Notes: a model not told the origin generated them from the letters alone. Numbered from the stretch's first letter, positions 28,673 to 37,321 are shown. The stretch: 37,449 bases of DNA from Actinoplanes philippinensis (GCF_900113015.1 NZ_FONV01000039.1:1-37449), one strand, 5' to 3'. Numbers and translations are program-made.

Positions 28673-30520
28673 ATGTCAACCGCGCTACGCGCCGCCGTCT
28701 CGGTGGCCATGCTTGTCGGCTTCTACGTGCTGGGCCTGCTCCAGCTGGCCGTGGTCGGCTGGCTGCTGTACGAGATCTGGACGCACATGCACGGCGCCGG
28801 AGCGGCCAAGCTCAGCTGGCTGCTGCTGGCCGCGGTCGGTGCGGTGCTCGTCGGTCTGTGGAAGGCGATCCGGGCCCAGCCGGGTGAGCCCGAGGGCCTG
28901 CTCCTGAGCCACGAGCAGGCGCCCGAGCTGTGGCGGACGGTCCGCGAGATGGCCGCCGAGGCCGGCACCCGCGCGCCCGACGAGATCCGCCTGGTCCCCG
29001 AGGTCAACGCCGCGGTCAGTGAGGACACCAAGGCGCTCGGCCTGATCGGCGGCACCCGGCGGCTCTACCTCGGCATGCCGCTGCTGCAGACCTTCACCGT
29101 CGACCAGTTGCGCTCGGTGCTCGCGCACGAGCTCGGCCACTACTCCGGCTCGCACACCCGGCTCTCCGCGGTCGCCTACCGCGGCCGGGCCGCCATGCAC
29201 GAGACGCTGAGCCGGGTCGGCCGGTGGAACGTGTTCGGCTGGGTCTTCAAGGGCTACGGCATGCTCTACCTGCTGGTCAGCAACGCGGTGACCCGGCGGC
29301 AGGAGTTCGAGGCCGACCAGGTGTCGGTGCGGGTGGCCGGGGTCGACGCGGCGGTCAGCGCCATGCGCGAGCTGCCGGTCGTCGACGCGGCCTGGGACTT
29401 CTACTTCGGACGGTACGTCGCCTACGGCTGGGAGCACGGGTACGCCCCGGACGACATCTTCGGCGGCTTCGGGCAGCTCTACGCGGCGCGTACCGAGGAA
29501 CTGGCCCGGCTGCGTGATCAGGAGCCGGACAGCGAGACCTCGCGCTGGGACACCCACCCGGCGATCGGTGTGCGGATCGAGGCCATGCGCGCCCTGCCGC
29601 CGGCGGAGCACGCACCCGACCGGCGTCCGGCCGCGACCCTGCTGCCGCAGCTCGACGGCGCCGGGCTGGCTCTGCAGGCGGCCGTCGTCGACTTCGGCCC
29701 GCGGACCGTGCTGCCCTGGTCCGATTTCACCGCCGCGTCGATCATCGCGGTCCAGCAGCGCCGCGCCGACCGGGTGTTCCGGTCCGCCGCCCGGCGCCTC
29801 GGCGTTCCGGAGGCCGGGCTGGCCGAGATCTTCGAGCTGGTCGCGAGCGGCCGGCTGGGCGAGCTGGCCGCCGAGTTCTTCCCGGACGCCGGCCGTGACG
29901 AGGCGGCCGCCGCGTTCGCCGACCCGATGGACGACCTGATCACCCTGGCCGCGGTGCGTTCCGGCGCGGCCCGCTGGCAGCACTCCTGGTCCGCCCCGGC
30001 CCAGCTGGTCGACGGCGAGGGCCGGCCGGTCGACTACGCCGAGATCGCCAAGCTCGCCGTCTCCCCGGCGACCGTCGGCGAGGCCCGGCAGCGGCTCGCC
30101 GCGATCGGCATCCACGTCGAGGCGGCCCGGGTCGTCGAGGCCAAGGCGACCGCGAGCGGCGCCGACGTCATCGGCGCGATGGCCAACGTGCGCGTCGACG
30201 AGCAGGAGCACGACCTGATCCTGCTGGACCGCGGGTTCCTCTTCGTGCCCGCGCCGAAGAGCAGCAGCGAGGGCGAGAAGCGGCTGCACGAGCTGCTGTC
30301 CAACAACGACCCGGCGGTCCTCGCCCAGCACTACCGGTTCGTGCCGTACGAGGAGGTCACCGCGACCCGGATCACCAAGGCCGTCCCGATCAACGCCGAG
30401 CTGGACCTGCACGGCGGCGTCACGGTGTCCATCAAGGAGCGCTGGGCGAGTGACCAGCTCGGCAAGAGCCGGGACACCCTGGAGGCCGTGCTGAACCGGA
30501 TCAACGGACGGACGGAGTAG
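28673..30520 (+). CDS. M48-family membrane zinc metalloprotease with C-terminal extension
   Basis: 615 aa from ATG 28673. GGAGG is 12 bases upstream, a little far. Two N-terminal TM segments (residues about 8-30 and 43-62). The zinc site is LRSVLAHELGHYSGSHTRLS (HExxH near residue 152) with the third ligand in RRQEFEADQVSVRVAG (near 211), as in HtpX/Ste24 proteases. After about residue 300 there is an additional ~300-residue region of unknown type, including SSNNDPAVLAQHYRFVPYEE-like segments, that is not part of the M48 fold. Likely membrane-anchored with a cytoplasmic active site. Two bases before mtnA, so cotranscribed. Confidence 0.92.
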   Translation: MSTALRAAVSVAMLVGFYVLGLLQLAVVGWLLYEIWTHMHGAGAAKLSWLLLAAVGAVLVGLWKAIRAQPGEPEGLLLSHEQAPELWRTVREMAAEAGTRAPDEIRLVPEVNAAVSEDTKALGLIGGTRRLYLGMPLLQTFTVDQLRSVLAHELGHYSGSHTRLSAVAYRGRAAMHETLSRVGRWNVFGWVFKGYGMLYLLVSNAVTRRQEFEADQVSVRVAGVDAAVSAMRELPVVDAAWDFYFGRYVAYGWEHGYAPDDIFGGFGQLYAARTEELARLRDQEPDSETSRWDTHPAIGVRIEAMRALPPAEHAPDRRPAATLLPQLDGAGLALQAAVVDFGPRTVLPWSDFTAASIIAVQQRRADRVFRSAARRLGVPEAGLAEIFELVASGRLGELAAEFFPDAGRDEAAAAFADPMDDLITLAAVRSGAARWQHSWSAPAQLVDGEGRPVDYAEIAKLAVSPATVGEARQRLAAIGIHVEAARVVEAKATASGADVIGAMANVRVDEQEHDLILLDRGFLFVPAPKSSSEGEKRLHELLSNNDPAVLAQHYRFVPYEEVTATRITKAVPINAELDLHGGVTVSIKERWASDQLGKSRDTLEAVLNRINGRTE

Positions 30521-30522
30521 CG

Positions 30523-31485
30523 GTGCGGACCATCGACTGGGTCGGCGGGGCTGTCGAGATCATCGATCAGACGGCTCTGCCCGGTGAGGAACGCGTACTG
30601 CGGCTGCACACCGTGGGCGAGCTGATCGCGGCGATCCAGTCGCTGGCCGTCCGCGGCGCTCCGGCGCTGGGGGTGGCCGGGGCGTTCGGTGTCGCGCTGG
30701 CGGCCCGGATCCACGTCGACGATCCGGTGGCGCTGGCGGTGGCCGTACAGAAGGTGGAGACCGCGCGCCCGACGGCGGTGAACCTGGCCCGCGGCGCGCG
30801 ACGGGCCGCCGCCCTGATCCCGCACGGGCCGGAGGCCGTCCTCGCCGAGGCGTGCGCCGTGCGGGACGAGGAGATCGCCGCCTCCGACGCGATGGCGCGG
30901 CTCGGCGCCGACCTGGTCGCCGAGCTGTGCGGGGCCCGGCCCCGGCTGCTCACCCACTGCAACACCGGGGCGCTCGCCGCGGTGACCGTCGGCACCGCCC
31001 TCGGCGTGGTCGGCGAACTGCACCGGCGCGGGCGGCTCGCCGGAGTGATCGCCAGCGAGACCCGGCCGCTGCTGCAGGGCGCCCGGCTCACCTCGTGGGA
31101 GCTGACCCGGTGGGGCATCGAGCACCGGGTCGCCGTCGACTCGGCCGGCCCGTTCCTGATGGCCCGCGGCGAGGTCGACGCGGTGATCCTCGGCGCCGAC
31201 CGGATCTGCGCCAACGGCGACGTGATCAACAAGATCGGGACGTACTCGCACGCGCTCGGCGCCCGGCGGGCCGGCATCCCGTTCGTGGTGGTCGCGCCGG
31301 AGTCCACCGTCGATCACGACACCGTGTCCGGCGCGCAGGTGGAGATCGAGGACCGCGGTTCGGCCGAGGTCACCGCCTGGGGCGAGGCGGTGAACCCGGC
31401 CTTCGACATCACCCCGTTCGACCTGGTCACCGCGATCGTCACGGACCGCCGCGTGATCCGGGTCGATCGGGGCGAGAAACCTTAG
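30523..31485 (+). CDS. mtnA: S-methyl-5-thioribose-1-phosphate isomerase
   Basis: 320 aa from GTG 30523. Converts 5-methylthioribose-1-phosphate to methylthioribulose-1-phosphate in methionine salvage. Conserved parts: IQSLAVRGAPALGVAGAFG, LLTHCNTGALAAVTVGTALG (catalytic Cys near 146), ASETRPLLQGARLTSWEL, and AVILGADRICANGDVINKIG (catalytic Asp near 224). Slightly shorter than the ~345-aa average but all motifs are present. No other methionine-salvage gene is in the window. The 3' end overlaps the convergent DinB gene by four bases. Confidence 0.95.
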   Translation: MRTIDWVGGAVEIIDQTALPGEERVLRLHTVGELIAAIQSLAVRGAPALGVAGAFGVALAARIHVDDPVALAVAVQKVETARPTAVNLARGARRAAALIPHGPEAVLAEACAVRDEEIAASDAMARLGADLVAELCGARPRLLTHCNTGALAAVTVGTALGVVGELHRRGRLAGVIASETRPLLQGARLTSWELTRWGIEHRVAVDSAGPFLMARGEVDAVILGADRICANGDVINKIGTYSHALGARRAGIPFVVVAPESTVDHDTVSGAQVEIEDRGSAEVTAWGEAVNPAFDITPFDLVTAIVTDRRVIRVDRGEKP

Positions 31486-32051
31486 GCCTTCTTCCAGGGC
31501 TTCATCCAGGGGCTCTCCGGCCATCCTTCGGCGGCGGCCATCAGCGGGTACGCGGTGGCGCCGTCGACGGTCTCCCGGATGACGTCGGCGTGCCCCGTGT
31601 GCCGCGCGGTCTCCTGGATCAGGTGCAGCAGCACCCAGCGCAGTGACCAGGCGTCGTACTCCTTCGGGTTCCACGGCACCGAGTGGTCGATCGGCACCGG
31701 GTGGTCGAGGTCCGCGATGTCCCGGACCGTCTTCTCGGTCGCCTCGGCCACCCGGTCGTACATCGCGAACAGCTCCTCGGCCGTCTCGTCGTCGCCGAGC
31801 ACGAAGTTGCGCTCGTAGGCGCCGTAGTCGACCGGCTGCTCCTCACGTCGCACGATCGCCATCCAGTTCTCCTCGGTGGTGGCGACATGCTTGATCAGCC
31901 CGGCCACGCTGAGGGAGCTGGCGCTCGGCGTGGCCCGCAGCTGCTCGGGCGTCAGACCGTACGCGGTCAGTTTGAGCACGTAACGCATCTGGGCGAGGTA
32001 GGCGAGCAGACCGTCCTGCTCGTCGGTGACGGGGCGGACCTGACCGGGCAT
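31482..32051 (-). CDS. DinB-family protein (DUF664 type)
   Basis: 189 aa from ATG 32051 with AGGGAG upstream; the frame is open further. A four-helix DinB bundle: DGLLAYLAQMRYVLKLTAYG, SVAGLIKHVATTEENWMAIV, LRWVLLHLIQETARHTGHAD, VIRETVDGA. The three His positions (near 46, 143 and 147) fit the metal site of DinB thiol-dependent transferases, for example mycothiol or bacillithiol S-transferases. Mycothiol use is plausible in an actinobacterium. Standalone gene. Confidence 0.88.
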   Translation of the reverse strand: MPGQVRPVTDEQDGLLAYLAQMRYVLKLTAYGLTPEQLRATPSASSLSVAGLIKHVATTEENWMAIVRREEQPVDYGAYERNFVLGDDETAEELFAMYDRVAEATEKTVRDIADLDHPVPIDHSVPWNPKEYDAWSLRWVLLHLIQETARHTGHADVIRETVDGATAYPLMAAAEGWPESPWMKPWKKA

Positions 32052-32091
32052 CGGAGACTCCCTGCGGCTGACGTCGTGGACACCGCCAACG

Positions 32092-33036
32092 TTAGGGAAG
32101 ATAGCGGTCAGGTTCTGGCCGCTTCCCGACAAGTTCGCGACCTTTCACCTCGGTCACCCAACCGCCCGCGCGGCCCAGCGCCAGAAGCGCCTGAACATCC
32201 GCCGCGATCGTCTCCGGCCGGCCCGCCGTCGCCGGCCAGGACCGCCGGGCCGCGGACGCTCGCCCCAGGTGGAAGGTCAGCTCGCCGACCGGGTCGCGCG
32301 ACTCCAGAACTCCCGCCAGCTGCTCGAGCTCACCGATGAGCCGGTGCAGCTCCCGATGCACCGCGCTCCAGTTGCCGCCGCACATCGCCGCGATCAGTTC
32401 CGGCCGGGTGGCGGCGACCCGGGTGCCGTCCCGGAACGAACCGGCCGCCAGCGCGCCGGCCAGCGGATTGGACAGCAACTGCTCGGCCAGCACGGCGGCG
32501 AACAGGTGCGGCACGTGACTGATCTGTGCCACCGCGGTGTCGTGCTCGGTCGCGGTCACCGGCACCACCCGCGCGCCCAGCCCGGTGAACAACCCGGCCA
32601 GCGACAGCCAGTCGCCGAGGTCGGGGCCGTGCGGCTCCAGGCACAACACCCAGGCACAACCCTCGAACAACCCGGCCTCGGACGCCGCGAACCCGGACGT
32701 CTCCTTACCGGCCATCGGATGCCCGCCGACGAACCGCCGGCCCGCCATCAGGTCCCTGACGGGACCCTTCACCGACGTCACATCGGTCACCAGGCCGTCA
32801 TATCCGTCCAGGTCGGCGACCACTTGCGGCAAGATCGGCAGGGGTACGGCCACGACTGCCACAGCACTGCCGGCAACCGTCTCGCGAACCGACCCCGCGA
32901 TCTCGAACCCGGCCGCACGGGCCAGCTCACCGGTGGCCGGATCGGCGTCGAAGCCCACCACGTCGTGCCCGGCCTTCGCCAGCGCCCGCAGCAGCGACCC
33001 GCCGATCAGCCCCAGCCCGATGACCGCAATACGCAC
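32092..33036 (-). CDS. tyrA: Prephenate dehydrogenase
   Basis: 314 aa. Oxidatively decarboxylates prephenate to 4-hydroxyphenylpyruvate in tyrosine synthesis. NAD-binding motif IAVIGLGLIGGSLLRALA (residues 3-20), VTDVTSVKGPVRDLM, GGHPMAGKETSGFAAS (substrate His), EHDTAVAQISHVPHLFAAVL, and ATRPELIAAMCGGNW. Stop of the LytM lipoprotein gene lies 10 bp upstream, which would place tyrA second in a transcript, an unusual pairing. Confidence 0.95.
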   Translation of the reverse strand: MRIAVIGLGLIGGSLLRALAKAGHDVVGFDADPATGELARAAGFEIAGSVRETVAGSAVAVVAVPLPILPQVVADLDGYDGLVTDVTSVKGPVRDLMAGRRFVGGHPMAGKETSGFAASEAGLFEGCAWVLCLEPHGPDLGDWLSLAGLFTGLGARVVPVTATEHDTAVAQISHVPHLFAAVLAEQLLSNPLAGALAAGSFRDGTRVAATRPELIAAMCGGNWSAVHRELHRLIGELEQLAGVLESRDPVGELTFHLGRASAARRSWPATAGRPETIAADVQALLALGRAGGWVTEVKGRELVGKRPEPDRYLP

Positions 33037-33046
33037 ACCGACGACT

Positions 33047-33805
33047 CTAGGCCTTGCAGCCGCTCTCCTTCGCCCAGGTGCCGACCGTCGCCACCGGGCT
33101 CTTCTGGCCGCCCTTGCGCCACGACGCCAGATAGGTGTACGGCCAGACGACCCCGCGCCGCACCTTCCAGTCGCCGGTCCTCGCGCACGGCGGCGAGATG
33201 CCGTAGTGCAGGTGGCAGACCCCGCTGGAGTTGCCGGTCTTGCCGGTCATGCCGAGCAGCTGCCCCGCCTTGACCCGGACCCCGGCCTTGATGCCGGACT
33301 GGACCTTGCTCAGGTGCGACCCGTAGTAGCGGACCCCGTCGTCACCCTCGATCGACACCGACAGGCCACCGTTGTTCGGCCCGTCCGGGTTGCCCTCGAC
33401 GTAGCGGTCGGTGAGGCTGATCTCCAGAACCGTGCCGCTCGTGGTGGCCACGAACCGCGAACCGCAGTTGACGAAGATGTCGGTCGCCGGATACTTCGAG
33501 TGCGTGTTGCTCCAGTCCACGTTCGACGCGTCGACCGGGAACACGTACTTCACCGAGGTGGTCCCGGCGCTCTCCGACGCGCTCGGCTTCGGCTTCGCCT
33601 TGGCGCTCGCGCTCGGGCTCGCCGCCGCGGATGCCGACGCCGGCGGAGCGGCGCTCGTCGCGGCCGGCTCGGTGGTCGACGACGGCGTGGCCGGATCGAC
33701 GAACTGCGGGGTCGTGCCCGGTGAAGCCGCCCCGTCACCGCCGCCGCAGCCGGCGAGGCAGACGGCCGCGAGCGTCAGACCGGAGAGGGTACGGAGTAGG
33801 CGCAC
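33047..33805 (-). CDS. M23/LytM-domain lipoprotein
   Basis: 252 aa from GTG 33805. A lipoprotein signal with lipobox LAAVCLAGCGGG, so it is anchored to the outer leaflet of the membrane. A Ser/Ala/Pro-rich linker (about 28-85) follows, then a LytM domain (about 90-235). The zinc-type motifs are NTHSKYPATDIFVNCGS (ligand His and Asp, wider spaced than the classical HxxxD) and GVCHLHYGIS (HxH). Also GSHLSKVQSGIKAGVRVKAG and LGMTGKTGNSSG. Probably a cell-wall endopeptidase or an activator. Precedes tyrA by 10 bp. Confidence 0.88.
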   Translation of the reverse strand: MRLLRTLSGLTLAAVCLAGCGGGDGAASPGTTPQFVDPATPSSTTEPAATSAAPPASASAAASPSASAKAKPKPSASESAGTTSVKYVFPVDASNVDWSNTHSKYPATDIFVNCGSRFVATTSGTVLEISLTDRYVEGNPDGPNNGGLSVSIEGDDGVRYYGSHLSKVQSGIKAGVRVKAGQLLGMTGKTGNSSGVCHLHYGISPPCARTGDWKVRRGVVWPYTYLASWRKGGQKSPVATVGTWAKESGCKA

Positions 33806-33889
33806 CGCGCCATCCTGGCAGAAGACCGGAGATCGTGCAGGCCCGCCGATGGCTAGGCTGGCAGGGCGAACACGCAGAGGAGGAGTGGG

Positions 33890-34288
33890 ATGGCAGACCG
33901 TCAGGTTTCGTGGCCCGCGGCCGCACCACCACCGCCCGGTTATGTGCCGCCGCGTGATCTCCCGCCGCCCCCGATGTTCACCGGCCTGCCGCCCCGGCCG
34001 GTCTACCGCGAGCCGCACCCCGTCTCGGCCGGGCCGGTGGTCAGCGGTCTGGCCGCCACGACCGTCTGGTTCGTGTTGTTCGGCAGCCTCGGGAGCGGTC
34101 TCGGGTCGTATGCGTGGTGGACCATCGGTGCCGCCCTGGCCGCCTGGGCCGTCGCCGTGGTGCTGGCGCTGCTCGGCGACCGGGGTGTGGCGGTCGGCGT
34201 GGCCGTGGCGAGCGGGGTGGCGCTGTCCGTCGCCATGTTCTTCGTCACGCTCCACTGGATCACCGTCATGGACTGGCCGTTGTGGTGA
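33890..34288 (+). CDS. Small membrane protein with Pro-rich N-terminus
   Basis: 132 aa from ATG 33890 after GAGGAGGAG. Residues 1-45 are Pro-rich (PAAAPPPPGYVPPRDLPPPP). Three TM segments follow (about 50-68, 73-95 and 100-120; for example GLAATTVWFVLFGSLGSGLG and AALAAWAVAVVLALLGD). Divergent from the LytM gene. Function unknown; such proteins are common in actinobacteria. Confidence 0.78.
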   Translation: MADRQVSWPAAAPPPPGYVPPRDLPPPPMFTGLPPRPVYREPHPVSAGPVVSGLAATTVWFVLFGSLGSGLGSYAWWTIGAALAAWAVAVVLALLGDRGVAVGVAVASGVALSVAMFFVTLHWITVMDWPLW

Positions 34289-34392
34289 TCTCCGCCACCC
34301 GATGTGCCCTCTTGGTAGCCCTGAGCAGTGGGTCTGCCGACATGCTGATCGACCCTTGACTAACGCCGCGCGGCTGCCGCACTCTCGGTCGC

Positions 34393-34560
34393 ATGGCCCC
34401 CTCGCCACAACGGCTGGACCCTGATCGCAGCCGTCGCCGCCTTGAGCTGCTGGCCGCTCTGGCCCAGGCGAAATCGACACGCGAGTCGATGCCGTCGTCC
34501 CGTCTGCGTGGTCTCCGGCTCCGTGAGTTGATCGCGACGCGCCGCCGTCCGATGAACTGA
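34393..34560 (+). CDS. Possible 55-aa Arg/Leu-rich protein
   Basis: Frame from ATG 34393 to TGA 34558-34560. It reads MAPSPQRLDPDRSRRRLELL and ends LRLRELIATRRRPMN, an amphipathic, strongly basic helix pattern. No ribosome site or clear promoter is visible. It occupies the only large gap (34289-34651) in this area. It may be a nucleic-acid-binding micro-protein or a chance frame in high-GC DNA. Confidence 0.3.
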   Translation: MAPSPQRLDPDRSRRRLELLAALAQAKSTRESMPSSRLRGLRLRELIATRRRPMN

Positions 34561-34651
34561 CTTCAGATCCGTCAAGGCGTGGCGCGATGCGCCCGCCGCC
34601 GCACCCGCTACCGTCAGGCGCTGAGAGACAAAAGTCGTGTTGGGGGAAATC

Positions 34652-35155
34652 GTGTCGATTTTCGCTGCCGCCGTCGCCCGCAGCAAGAACGGTTGGACGG
34701 CGTCGGAGCTGGACCTTACGGGCCTGGCCGACATCGACGAGGTGGTGGACGCGCTCCGGGACACCGAGCCGGACGCCGACCTCGCGGTGTTGTTCGTCGA
34801 GAGCGACGACGAGTACCTCGCCATCCTGCGCCTGGACGAGGGTGAGGACCTGCGGGTCTTCGGCTCGGACTCGGGCTTCGCCGAGGAGTCACGGATCGGT
34901 TCCGTGCTGCTCGGCGAGATCGAGACGCCGGCCCTCGGGCTGGACGATCTGGCCGCGGGGGACGACGAGGAGAAGCCGGTGGACCCGGACGCCGACCCGG
35001 TCGGCGACGCCGAACTGCTCGGCGATCTGGGCCTCAGCGCCCAGCGGCTGCTCGCCCTCTGCGCCATGGAGGGGATGCTGCCGTCCGACGTCACCGCCGA
35101 GATCTGCCAGAAGATCGGGTGCGGCGACGAGATGGAGGAGCTGCGCGAGGCGTGA
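34652..35155 (+). CDS. tRNA adenosine deaminase-associated protein
   Basis: 167 aa from GTG 34652 with GGGGG a few bases upstream; a GTG five codons earlier is an alternative. Matches the actinobacterial family always found beside tadA: SIFAAAVARSKNGWTASELD, LAVLFVESDDEYLAILRLDE, SAQRLLALCAMEGMLPSDVT and AEICQKIGCGDEMEELREA at the end. Acidic overall, no catalytic motif. Its stop overlaps the tadA GTG start, so the two are coupled. Its role with TadA is not established. Confidence 0.9.
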   Translation: MSIFAAAVARSKNGWTASELDLTGLADIDEVVDALRDTEPDADLAVLFVESDDEYLAILRLDEGEDLRVFGSDSGFAEESRIGSVLLGEIETPALGLDDLAAGDDEEKPVDPDADPVGDAELLGDLGLSAQRLLALCAMEGMLPSDVTAEICQKIGCGDEMEELREA

Positions 35156-35598
35156 TACGCCGCCTGCAGCACGAGGAGTGGATGCGGCGGGCGCTCGCCG
35201 TCGCGTCCACCTCGCCCGAGGACGTCCCGGTCGGGGCGATCGTCCTCGGCCCCGACGGCGCCGAACTCGGCGCCGCCGGGAACGAACGCGAACTCACCGG
35301 CGACCCGACCGGCCACGCCGAGGTGCTGGCCCTGCGTCGGGCCGCCGAACGCCTGGGCACGTGGCGCCTGGCCGGCTGCACCCTCGTGGTCACCCTGGAA
35401 CCGTGCACCATGTGTGCCGGGGCGCTGGTGCTGGCCCGGATCGCCACGCTGGTCTTCGGCGCCTGGGAGCCCAAGACGGGCGCTGTCGGCTCTCTCTGGG
35501 ACGTCGTCCGCGACACCCGCCTCAACCATCGTCCCGAGGTCTACGCCGGCGTCCTGGAGCCCGAGTGCGCCGTCATGCTCCGGGACTTCTTCCGCTGA
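35152..35598 (+). CDS. tadA: tRNA-specific adenosine deaminase
   Basis: 148 aa from GTG 35152, which overlaps the previous stop as GTGA; an in-frame ATG lies 10 codons later. Converts A34 to inosine in tRNA-Arg(ACG). Zinc-dependent deaminase motifs are GHAEVLALRRAAERLG (HAE near residue 55) and TLEPCTMCAGALVLARI (PCxxC near 84-87), plus MRRALAVASTSPEDVPVGAI at the N-terminus. The C-terminal RDTRLNHRPEVYAGVLEPE fits TadA. A tRNA-Ser gene lies 1 kb away but is not a TadA substrate. Confidence 0.95.
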   Translation: MIRRLQHEEWMRRALAVASTSPEDVPVGAIVLGPDGAELGAAGNERELTGDPTGHAEVLALRRAAERLGTWRLAGCTLVVTLEPCTMCAGALVLARIATLVFGAWEPKTGAVGSLWDVVRDTRLNHRPEVYAGVLEPECAVMLRDFFR

Positions 35599-35785
35599 AC
35601 CGCCGCCGCCGTTCCGGCCCGCTGCAACAGCGCTGCCCGCAAGCCGTCCTCGCCCCGGGGAACCACCGCATGTGCCCGGCGGTCGCTGTGCGGCCGGGAG
35701 CGGGCAGTCACGTCGCGGGGACAGGCTCGGGGCGGCGTGGTCCGGCGCGGGAGGTGTGGCTCGTACCGGATGAAGGGTTTGCTCT

Positions 35786-36499
35786 TCAGGCGTCGGCGAT
35801 CGCGGTGTTGAGGCCGATTTTGACCATGTTGGTGAAGCCCTGCTCGCGCTGGGCGGAGTCCATCGCCTCGCCCCGCTTGATGTGGTCGGAGACGGTGAGG
35901 ATCGTGAGGGCCTTCGCCTTGTAGCGGGCCGCGATCGTGTAGATGGCCGCCGACTCCATCTCGACCGCCAGGACGCCGTAGTCGGCGAGGCTGTCGTAGA
36001 GGTCGGGGCGGTCGGTGTAGAACGCGTCCGCGGCCAGGATCGGGCCCACCCGGATCGGGGTGCCGAGGGCCTCGGCCGCATCCACGGCGGTGCGCAGCAG
36101 ACCGAAATCGGCCACCGGCGCGTAGTCGACCAGGCCGTCGAAGCGGGTCCGGTTCATGTTGGAGTCGGTCGCCGAGCCGATCGCGGCGATCACGTCGCCG
36201 AGGTTCAGGTCCATGGCGAGGGCCCCGCAGGAGCCGATCCGGATCACGGACTGCACGCCGTACTCGTTGATCAGCTCGTGGGTGTAGATGGACGCCGACG
36301 GCATACCCATGCCGGAGCCCTGCACCGAGACCCGGACGCCCTGCCAGGTGCCGGTGAAACCGAGCATCCCGCGGACCTGGGTGTAACAGACCGCGTCCTC
36401 GAGGAACGTCTCGGCGATCCACTTGGCCCGCATGGGGTCGCCGGGCAGCAGCACCCGCTCGGCGATGTCGCCCGGCTTGCCGCCGATGTGCACGCTCAT
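35786..36499 (-). CDS. deoD: Purine-nucleoside phosphorylase, DeoD (hexameric) type
   Basis: 237 aa from ATG 36499 with GGAGG upstream; the longer frame lacks a site. Cleaves purine (deoxy)nucleosides with phosphate in salvage. Conserved parts: ERVLLPGDPMRAKWIAETFL, SVQGSGMGMPSASIYTHELI, VIRIGSCGALAMDLNLGDVI, VLAVEMESAAIYTIAARY (substrate MES motif) and LTILTVSDHIKRGE (catalytic Asp). A possible -35 TTGACC lies about 40 bp upstream without a clear -10. Confidence 0.95.
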   Translation of the reverse strand: MSVHIGGKPGDIAERVLLPGDPMRAKWIAETFLEDAVCYTQVRGMLGFTGTWQGVRVSVQGSGMGMPSASIYTHELINEYGVQSVIRIGSCGALAMDLNLGDVIAAIGSATDSNMNRTRFDGLVDYAPVADFGLLRTAVDAAEALGTPIRVGPILAADAFYTDRPDLYDSLADYGVLAVEMESAAIYTIAARYKAKALTILTVSDHIKRGEAMDSAQREQGFTNMVKIGLNTAIADA

Positions 36500-36614
36500 C
36501 TCAATCCTCCGTTTTCTGTGGCCAGAGCGTCGATCTTGCCAGGTCAACGGGGTCGCGCTGAGTTATGGGTGACCCCACGACAAAGCCGTTGCGGCGTCCG
36601 GTAACGTACTTCCC

Positions 36615-36704
36615 GGTGGTGTGTCCGAGTGGCCTAAGGAGCACGCCTCGAAAGCGTGTGAGGGTTTACGCCCTCCGCGGGTTCAAATCCCGCCGCCACC
36701 GCCA
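36615..36704 (+). tRNA. tRNA-Ser (anticodon CGA), CCA encoded
   Basis: Acceptor GGTGGTG (36615-36621) pairs with CGCCACC (36694-36700), including a G-U pair. D arm TCC/GGA, anticodon arm CACGC with loop CTCGAAA/GCGTG (anticodon CGA), long variable arm GAGGG-TTTACG-CCCTC as in serine tRNAs, T arm GCGGG-TTCAAAT-CCCGC. Discriminator G is followed by encoded CCA (36702-36704). Reads UCG. Confidence 0.97.
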
Positions 36705-36706
36705 GG

Positions 36707-36744
36707 AGAGAGCCCGATCCTCATGGATCGGGCTCTCTGGTTTT
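36707..36744 (+). terminator. Intrinsic terminator after tRNA-Ser
   Basis: Perfect 14-base stem (36707-36720 and 36725-36738), loop TCAT, then GG and four T (36741-36744). Confidence 0.92.
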
Positions 36745-37037
36745 CTGCCCGGAGGGCTGTTACTGTCCGTGCCCGTCGGGCGGGTCCCCCGAGCGCCGGA
36801 GCGAGGGCTCGTCCGTTCGGCTGTTCTCCATGATCAGCGCCGCGGATGTAACGGTAGTGTTTCGTCCCCAGCTCAGAGCGCGAAATTACGGTGTGTAGCC
36901 GGATGTGGACGGCCCTAAAACGTAGGGTGTTGCGCAAGTCACGCGGGCCAAATACACCGGATCAGACAATGTGGTTCCGACCGGGCGTCGAGAAACTTTC
37001 GCAGAATCGCCCTACGCAGATCTGTCGATGTCTGTCC
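36745..37037. other. Gene-free region between tRNA-Ser terminator and the 69-aa gene
   Basis: No convincing gene or strong hairpin. The right half (about 36880-37040) is less GC-rich than the window average, as expected for a promoter area. It leads to TAGATT (37038-37043). Confidence 0.5.
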
Positions 37038-37049
37038 TAGATTTGTCAC

Positions 37050-37259
37050 GTGAGAGTTGAGCATCACTGGTGGAATGGCGACGTCCGGCTCGCGCGCCGA
37101 GACGTCTACGTCCGCACCGACGGCAGTCTCTGGGAGGTCGAGGCCCAGATGGGCGGCCCCGAGGGCAAGTCGAAGGTGCAGCAGTGCCCCGGCAAGGCAT
37201 CAGCGATGATCCTTGCCGACGCGTGGCGTGGTCCACGCTGGCGGTGGCGCGAACTCTGA
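37050..37259 (+). CDS. Hypothetical 69-aa protein, probably leaderless
   Basis: 69 aa from GTG 37050 (reads VRVEHHWWNGDVRLARRDVY). A -10-like TAGATT (37038-37043) ends six bases before the GTG, so the mRNA would begin at or next to the start codon; there is no ribosome site. The small beta-rich product (SLWEVEAQMGGPEGKSKVQQ, then ASAMILADAWRG) contains three early Trp. Not recognised. A hairpin at 37322-37350 follows, then the right copy of the inverted repeat. Confidence 0.65.
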   Translation: MRVEHHWWNGDVRLARRDVYVRTDGSLWEVEAQMGGPEGKSKVQQCPGKASAMILADAWRGPRWRWREL

Positions 37260-37321
37260 GGTCGCGCCAGGAGCCCCCCGGCTGCGCCGCAAATGCTTGA
37301 CCGACCCCGGCCAGCCTCGAA

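Noticed and set aside
36615..36704. tRNA-Ser as an attachment site of an integrated element
   Set aside because: No integrase and no second copy of the tRNA 3' end were seen on either side; the terminator follows directly.
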